Assembly (NCBI GenBank): GCA_002256685.1
Contig: NQJH01000157.1
Coordinates: 1-9,635, forward strand
From: Methylococcaceae bacterium NSP1-2
GTDB taxonomy: Bacteria; Pseudomonadota; Gammaproteobacteria; Methylococcales; Methylomonadaceae
Direction: 5' to 3'
Length of the DNA: 9,635 nucleotides
How positions within the stretch are numbered: position 1 is the stretch's first letter; every line of letters begins with the position of its first letter. The translations under genes were made by a program, and so were the position numbers. Below, piece by piece: positions 5,221-9,635 of this stretch. Below the pieces are notes generated by a model, which saw only the letters and a list, made by a program, of their open reading frames with translations, was not told where the DNA came from and ran no database searches.

Positions 5221-7671
5221 ATGCAAGAGAATTATCAGCCGCAAGCGATTGAGCAAGAAGTCCAAAAAATCTGGGAAGAGTCGGGGGTTTTTAACGTTCA
5301 GCCCTCTTCCACGCAAGAAAAGTATTATTGCTTATCGATGTTTCCTTATCCCAGTGGCAAGCTGCACATGGGGCATGTGCGCAATTACACTATCGGCGAT
5401 GTGATTAGCCGTTATCAACGCATGTTAGGTAAAAATGTCATGCAGCCGATGGGCTGGGATGCCTTTGGTCTACCTGCCGAAAATGCCGCGATGCAACACG
5501 GTGTGCATCCTGCTGATTGGACGTATAGCAATATTGATTATATGCGCGACCAGTTAAAACAACTGGGCTTCGGTTATGATTGGAATCGTGAACTTGCCAC
5601 CTGTGATCCTGAGTATTACAAATGGGAACAATGGTTTTTTCTCAAGTTACTCAAAAAAGGCATGGTTTATAAAAAAACCGCGCCCGTCAATTGGTGTCCC
5701 AATGACATGACCGTATTAGCCAATGAGCAGGTTATTGATGGCTGTTGCTGGCGATGTGATACGCCTGTGGAACGCAAAGAAATCGCGCAATGGTTTTTAA
5801 AAATCACTGCTTATGCGGATGAATTATTGACTTCGTTGGATAGCTTGGACGGTTGGCCAGAGCAAGTTAAAACCATGCAAGCCAATTGGATAGGTCGTTC
5901 TGAAGGCGTGGAAATGGATTTTGCTGTACCTGATATGGCTGAACCGTTACGCATTTATACCACGCGCCCTGATACTCTGATGGGGGTCACTTATTTAGCG
6001 GTCGCCGCTGAACATCCTCTTGCCTTAAAAGCCGCCGAAAATAATGCCGATATTCAAGCTTTCATTGAAGAATGCAAGCACATGGAAACCGCTGAAGCGG
6101 CAATGGAAACCATGGAAAAACGCGGTGTTGATTCAGGTATCACGGCTTTGCATCCGATTACTGGCGAGATTGTGCCTGTGTGGATTGCTAACTTCGTGTT
6201 GATGAGTTACGGCACGGGTGCGGTGATGTCTGTGCCTGCACACGATCAACGTGATTTTGAATTTGCGAAAAAATACGACATTGCAATTAAACAAGTTATT
6301 TTTGCTAAAGACGGCAGTGATGATGACTGCACTGAACAGGCTTACACCGCTAAAGGTGTGTTAAAAAATTCAGCCGCGTTTGATGGTTTAAGCTCAGAAC
6401 AAGCCTTTGACAGCATCGCCGAAACTTTAGCCAAAGACGGCAAAGGTTTACGCAAAGTCAATTTCCGTTTGCGTGATTGGGGCGTATCCCGTCAACGTTA
6501 TTGGGGCGCACCGATTCCTGTGATTTATTGTGATGATTGCGGCACTGTGCCTGTACCTGAGCAAGATTTACCTGTCACCCTGCCTCGTGATGTGGTGCTG
6601 GACGGTTCACAATCACCGTTAGTTGCACACCCCACTTTTTCACACGTTGATTGCCCACAATGCGGCAAAGCTGCACGCCGTGAAACCGATACCTTTGATA
6701 CTTTCATGGAATCATCGTGGTATTTTGCGCGGTTTGCCAGCAATCAAGGCGACAGTATGTTAGATGCGAGTGCTAGTCACTGGCTACCAGTTGACCATTA
6801 CATCGGCGGTATTGAACACGCTATTTTGCATTTATTGTACGCCCGTTTTTATACCAAATTATTGCGTGATGAAGGCTTAGTTACTTGTGATGAACCGTTT
6901 AAACGCTTGCTGACTCAAGGCATGGTGTTAAAAGACGGTAGCAAAATGTCTAAGTCCAAAGGCAATACGGTTGATCCACAAGGCTTAATTGCCCAATATG
7001 GTGCGGATACTGTGCGCTTGTTTATTATGTTTGCCGCACCGCCTGAGCAATCATTGGAATGGTCGGACAGTGGTGTGGAAGGCGCATCTCGCTTTTTGAA
7101 ACGCTTGTGGCGACAAGCCTATTTACATGTTGAAGCAGGCGGTGCGCCTGTTAAGTTGGATAAAGCACGTTTGACCGACGAACAGAAAAGCGTGCGTCGC
7201 CAATTACATCAAGCGATTCAAAAAGTTACCCATGATATGAGCGTGCGGATTATTTTTAATACCGCGATTGCCGCTAACATGGAGTTACTCAATACCTTAA
7301 GTAAATTCACCGATGAATCGAATAACGGTAAAGCCATACGCCAAGAAGCCTTGGAAGCCATTGTGTTGATGTTATCGCCTATGGTGCCGCATATTTGTCA
7401 TCAACTGTGGTTAGATTTAGGGCATAGTAACGCGGTAGTCGGTGAAACGTGGGTATCTGTTGATGAAACAGCATTAGTTCAAGATTCCTTAGAATACATC
7501 ATTCAAGTCAACGGTAAATTGCGCAGTAAGGTGTCGGTGTCTGCTTCAGCCACTAAAGACGAAATACAAGCGGCTGCCTTAGACGATGAGCATACTCAAC
7601 ACTTTATTAATGGTCAGCCCATTAAAAAAGTCATCGTTGTGCCTAATAAACTGGTTAATATTGTTATTTAA
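5221..7671 (+). CDS. leuS: leucyl-tRNA synthetase, 816 aa
   Basis: This cytoplasmic class I synthetase charges tRNA-Leu with leucine using ATP. The HIGH-type motif is HMGH (49-52) within PYPSGKLHMGH, and the KMSKS loop is at 575-579. The editing (CP1) domain carries the T-rich motif TTRPDT with Thr252 and the HDQRD motif with Asp345; both fall at the same numbers as in E. coli, so proofreading should be intact. A zinc-ribbon-like pair, CDDC (437-440) and CPQC (478-481), lies before ETDTFDTFMESSWY. The protein is about 44 residues shorter than E. coli LeuRS, mainly because only a few residues separate QGMVL from KMSKS, so the leucine-specific insertion is absent. I chose the ATG at 5221 because MQENYQPQ aligns with the E. 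coli N-terminus; an in-frame TTG at 5197 would add eight residues. The ribosome site is weak (GACGAGAA). Confidence 0.97.
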   Translation: MQENYQPQAIEQEVQKIWEESGVFNVQPSSTQEKYYCLSMFPYPSGKLHMGHVRNYTIGDVISRYQRMLGKNVMQPMGWDAFGLPAENAAMQHGVHPADWTYSNIDYMRDQLKQLGFGYDWNRELATCDPEYYKWEQWFFLKLLKKGMVYKKTAPVNWCPNDMTVLANEQVIDGCCWRCDTPVERKEIAQWFLKITAYADELLTSLDSLDGWPEQVKTMQANWIGRSEGVEMDFAVPDMAEPLRIYTTRPDTLMGVTYLAVAAEHPLALKAAENNADIQAFIEECKHMETAEAAMETMEKRGVDSGITALHPITGEIVPVWIANFVLMSYGTGAVMSVPAHDQRDFEFAKKYDIAIKQVIFAKDGSDDDCTEQAYTAKGVLKNSAAFDGLSSEQAFDSIAETLAKDGKGLRKVNFRLRDWGVSRQRYWGAPIPVIYCDDCGTVPVPEQDLPVTLPRDVVLDGSQSPLVAHPTFSHVDCPQCGKAARRETDTFDTFMESSWYFARFASNQGDSMLDASASHWLPVDHYIGGIEHAILHLLYARFYTKLLRDEGLVTCDEPFKRLLTQGMVLKDGSKMSKSKGNTVDPQGLIAQYGADTVRLFIMFAAPPEQSLEWSDSGVEGASRFLKRLWRQAYLHVEAGGAPVKLDKARLTDEQKSVRRQLHQAIQKVTHDMSVRIIFNTAIAANMELLNTLSKFTDESNNGKAIRQEALEAIVLMLSPMVPHICHQLWLDLGHSNAVVGETWVSVDETALVQDSLEYIIQVNGKLRSKVSVSASATKDEIQAAALDDEHTQHFINGQPIKKVIVVPNKLVNIVI

Positions 7672-7678
7672 TACGCGT

Positions 7679-7709
7679 GACCTTTCAGGTTTTCAAAACC
7701 TGAAAGGTC
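7679..7709. repeat. 31-bp perfect palindromic hairpin between leuS and lptE
   Basis: Two exactly complementary 15-nt arms, GACCTTTCAGGTTTT and AAAACCTGAAAGGTC, flank a single central C. The hairpin begins 7 nt after the leuS stop and lies about 38 nt before the lptE start. No T-tract follows on the + strand (TGATTGTTGCG), so it is not a classical intrinsic terminator. The stem would halt 3' exonucleases on leuS mRNA. Its form is like the short dispersed palindromes found in many bacterial genomes, but copy number cannot be judged from one window. Confidence 0.75.
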
Positions 7710-7747
7710 TGATTGTTGCGTAACGTCACACACATTCGGAGTCACCT

Positions 7748-8245
7748 GTGCCAGTAAAAATATTGTCATCAACCCTCGTAATACTAACAGTCTTATTCTT
7801 GACTGCTTGTGGTTATCATCTACGCGGTGCGATAGACTTACCTTCAGAGATGAAAACCGTTTATCTTGAGGGCGCGTCAGCACCCTTAGTTGAACAATTT
7901 AAAAAAGCACTAGGGTCATCAACCGTGCAGTTGGTCAATTCGCGTGCTGCTGCGGGTACTATTATCCTTGTATCCAACGAAGATACCCTGAAAAACGCAT
8001 CCTCATTAGGTGCGTCAGGACGGGCTAATCAATATAATCTAGTGTATCGTTTAAATTATGAAATAACCGATGCGAATAATGCGCAAATAGTGAAGTCGCA
8101 ACCCATTGAAATCAGGCGTGAATATTTTAACGATCAGCAATTGATTCTTGGCAAAGATAATGAAGAAATAGTGATTCGTAACGAAATGTATCAACAGGCA
8201 GTACGCACCATGATTAATCAAGTGCGAACTGGATTAAAGAAATAA
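7748..8245 (+). CDS. lptE: LPS-assembly lipoprotein LptE, 165 aa
   Basis: LptE is the outer-membrane lipoprotein that plugs the LptD barrel and helps insert lipopolysaccharide into the outer leaflet. A signal peptide (residues 1-20, hydrophobic core ILSSTLVILTVLF) ends in the lipobox LTAC with Cys21 lipidated. The immediately following GYHLRGAIDLP is the hallmark of this family, and the rest shows the expected alternating strands and a helical C-terminus (MYQQAVRTMINQVR). The length is within the usual range, somewhat shorter than the 193-aa E. coli protein. The start is GTG with CGGAG about 7 nt upstream; no ATG in the frame gives a complete signal peptide. Its stop overlaps the holA start by one base, so the two are probably translationally coupled. 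The leuS-lptE-holA order is standard in gammaproteobacteria. Confidence 0.95.
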   Translation: MPVKILSSTLVILTVLFLTACGYHLRGAIDLPSEMKTVYLEGASAPLVEQFKKALGSSTVQLVNSRAAAGTIILVSNEDTLKNASSLGASGRANQYNLVYRLNYEITDANNAQIVKSQPIEIRREYFNDQQLILGKDNEEIVIRNEMYQQAVRTMINQVRTGLKK

Positions 8246-9270
8246 TGCGTCTTAAAACCGAACAACTGGGGGCAGCCTTACAAAAAGGCTTAGCCCCCGT
8301 TTATTTCCTCAGTGGTGATGAGCCGTTGCAATTGGGGGACGCGCTCGATGCGATTCGTAAAACGGCACGGGCGGCAGGTTATAACTCCCGCGAGATTTTT
8401 TCAGTAGAAACAGGGTTTGCATGGAATCAATTGGCGTTGTCGGCTGATTCTATGTCTATTTTCTCCGATAAAAAAATCATTGAGTTGCGTATTCCCTCTG
8501 GCACAGTCGGAACAGAGGGCGCGAAAGCACTCACTGCGTATTGTGAACGCTTACCGCAAGATACCTTGTTGTTAATTAGCATGGGAAAACTCGCCAGCGC
8601 GACGCTAAAAAGCCGCTGGGTGGAAAGCATCGATAAAGTTGGCGTAGTCATTCAAGTCTGGGCGTTAGAAGGGCAAGAGCTGTTAAACTGGTTACAACAA
8701 CGGCTACAGCAACGCGGCTTACAAGCAGAACCGGATGGTATCAAATTACTGGCTTCCCGTATTGAAGGCAATCTGCTCGCCGCCGATCAAGAAATAACCA
8801 AATTGTATGTGCTGTATGGCGCGGGAAAACTGACCACAGCGCAGATTTCTGATGCAGTCGCTGATAGCTCACGTTACGATGTGTTTAAGTTGGTAGACTG
8901 CATTTTATCCGCTCACATCAATCGCATCATTAAAATATTATCGGCGTTACGCGCTGAAGGCATTGCTGCCCCTGTCATACTGTGGGCATTAACACGAGAA
9001 GCGCGCAGTTTAATTAAAATTAAATTAGCACTGGCTAGCGGTCAACAAAAAGATACTGTGTTTAGAAATAACCAGATATGGGATAAACGTAAGCCGTTGG
9101 TTGATAAAGCGTTGAGTAGACTTAATCTCTCTCATTTAAACCACATACTGATCTTAGCGGCTAAAGCAGATCGACAAATCAAAGGGCAACAATCAGGGGA
9201 CGCTTGGGAAACCTTGTTAGCCGTTTGCTTGCAATTCGCCTCCCTACAAATTACCAGAAATACCGCATAA
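8245..9270 (+). CDS. holA: DNA polymerase III subunit delta, 341 aa
   Basis: The delta subunit is the part of the clamp-loader complex that opens the beta sliding clamp. The length is almost that of E. coli HolA (343 aa). Recognisable segments are the N-terminal PVYFLSGDEPLQLGDALDAIR (about 18-38), the EGQELLNWLQQRL region leading into LASRIEGNLLAADQEITKL (about 168-187), the SSRYDVFKLVDCILS segment (about 209-223), and a C-terminal helical collar domain ending in ADRQIKGQQ and DAWETLLAVCLQFA. As expected for delta, no complete P-loop is visible. It starts with ATG overlapping the lptE stop in a TAATG. No clear intrinsic terminator follows; a run of eight T at 9319-9326 has no stem in front of it. 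Confidence 0.95.
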   Translation: MRLKTEQLGAALQKGLAPVYFLSGDEPLQLGDALDAIRKTARAAGYNSREIFSVETGFAWNQLALSADSMSIFSDKKIIELRIPSGTVGTEGAKALTAYCERLPQDTLLLISMGKLASATLKSRWVESIDKVGVVIQVWALEGQELLNWLQQRLQQRGLQAEPDGIKLLASRIEGNLLAADQEITKLYVLYGAGKLTTAQISDAVADSSRYDVFKLVDCILSAHINRIIKILSALRAEGIAAPVILWALTREARSLIKIKLALASGQQKDTVFRNNQIWDKRKPLVDKALSRLNLSHLNHILILAAKADRQIKGQQSGDAWETLLAVCLQFASLQITRNTA

Positions 9271-9329
9271 CTACGCTACCTTGCACTCACCCAAACCATC
9301 GCCTTGCTTTCAGTGTTATTTTTTTTGTT

Positions 9330-9338
9330 TGCTATAAT
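9330..9338 (+). promoter_or_regulatory. extended -10 promoter upstream of the right-edge gene
   Basis: TG-C-TATAAT is a perfect extended -10 element, about 180 nt upstream of the ATG at 9518. No good -35 hexamer is present 17 bp upstream (TCAGTG at 9310-9315). A start here would leave an untranslated leader of roughly 170 nt that contains the tandem repeat at 9463-9498. Confidence 0.45.
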
Positions 9339-9462
9339 ATTCAATGAAACTTTAATACATCACTGCCTGTTGTTATAAAAAGCACTTGCAGCCCGAAAGT
9401 CCCAGTAAAAAGAAAACGATATTTTGATATTAATACGAAAAACACTCTGTTTGCCTCATGCT

Positions 9463-9498
9463 AAGCGGTTATTTCATATCCAAAGCGGTTCTTTTCAT
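9463..9498 (+). repeat. tandem 20-bp-period direct repeat upstream of the right-edge gene
   Basis: AAGCGGTTATTTCAT (9463-9477) and AAGCGGTTCTTTTCAT (9483-9498) are near-identical, differing by one substitution and one extra T. The repeats start exactly 20 bp apart, about two helical turns, and end about 20 nt before the gene start. The pattern fits paired binding sites for a response regulator or repressor, or a pair of RNA-level sites. Confidence 0.4.
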
Positions 9499-9517
9499 TT
9501 AATGGAAATGACAAATT

Positions 9518-9635
9518 ATGCGCAATATTAGCCAAATCGTACACAGACTGTTGGCAGTGTACATTATTGCTATGTTGATTATTATCGGCATCGCTATTGC
9601 TAAGTTTGTCCGCGAAGAAGTGAAAACTTCGAAAT
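9518..9635 (+). CDS. membrane protein, N-terminal fragment (runs off the window)
   Basis: The first 39 codons of an open frame begin with ATG: a short polar and basic start (MRNISQIVHRLL), one hydrophobic segment at about residues 13-29 (AVYIIAMLIIIGIAIAK), then a charged stretch (FVREEVKTSK). This looks like an N-terminal transmembrane anchor with the N-terminus inside. Such an arrangement is common in sensor kinases, chemoreceptors and diguanylate cyclases, but too little is present to choose. An in-frame stop just upstream makes this the first ATG available. The ribosome site is weak (GGAA at longer than usual spacing). Confidence 0.5.
   Translation, partial: MRNISQIVHRLLAVYIIAMLIIIGIAIAKFVREEVKTSK

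Noticed and set aside
6525..6743. Reading frame on the - strand inside leuS
   Set aside because: It is fully contained in a strongly conserved gene and its product is low-complexity with no family features.
7679..7709. Intrinsic terminator after leuS
   Set aside because: The stem is excellent but no T-run follows on the + strand, so it is listed as a palindromic repeat instead.
7668..7883. Reading frame on the - strand across the hairpin and the lptE start
   Set aside because: It spans the palindrome and the lptE signal peptide region; no ribosome site or family match, so a shadow of lptE.
9271..9330. Intrinsic terminator after holA
   Set aside because: There is a run of eight T, but no stem precedes it; CCTTGC occurs twice as a direct, not inverted, repeat.

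Overview
The window looks like a chromosomal segment of a gammaproteobacterium with moderate, somewhat AT-leaning composition. The main evidence is the block leuS - lptE - holA on the + strand, a conserved gammaproteobacterial gene order, together with an LptE lipoprotein (so an outer membrane with LPS) and a LeuRS that aligns closely to the E. coli enzyme by eye. A sulfur-oxidiser or Thiotrichales/Methylococcales-like host is a guess from general resemblance only and was not tested.

Left part (1-4231, all on the - strand): a co-directional run of six genes. In transcription order they are an outer-membrane-type lipoprotein of unknown function, a 65-residue protein whose start overlaps the lipoprotein stop, an endolysin-like GH19 cell-wall hydrolase with an N-terminal peptidoglycan-binding segment, an NTF2/SnoaL-like protein, an alpha/beta-hydrolase with a GHSHAG nucleophile elbow, and the N-terminal half of a DUF3616 protein cut by the window edge. 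Every one has a good Shine-Dalgarno sequence and gaps are 45-142 bp, so one transcription unit is plausible. A perfect 16-bp palindrome and a second dyad lie just upstream of the first gene, and a hairpin lies between the fourth and fifth genes. This is the accessory, least understood part of the window.

Middle (4232-4827): about 600 bp of AT-rich non-coding DNA separating divergent units. It holds the candidate promoter/operator of the left cluster and an extended -10 element in front of the rhodanese gene.

Right part (4828-9270, + strand): a single-domain rhodanese, then leuS (leucyl-tRNA synthetase without the leucine-specific insertion found in E. coli, but with an extra zinc-ribbon-like CxxC pair), a long perfect hairpin in the leuS-lptE gap, lptE (GTG start) and holA (DNA polymerase III delta), the last two joined by a TAATG overlap. 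These are housekeeping genes for translation, LPS export and replication.

Right edge (9271-9635): a 247-bp non-coding gap with an extended -10 promoter and a tandem 20-bp-spaced repeat, then the first 39 codons of a membrane protein that runs off the window.

I do not see a CRISPR array, tRNA, rRNA, transposase or integrase. No clearly new system is proven here. The best candidate for something undescribed is the left six-gene cluster and its operator-like dyads.
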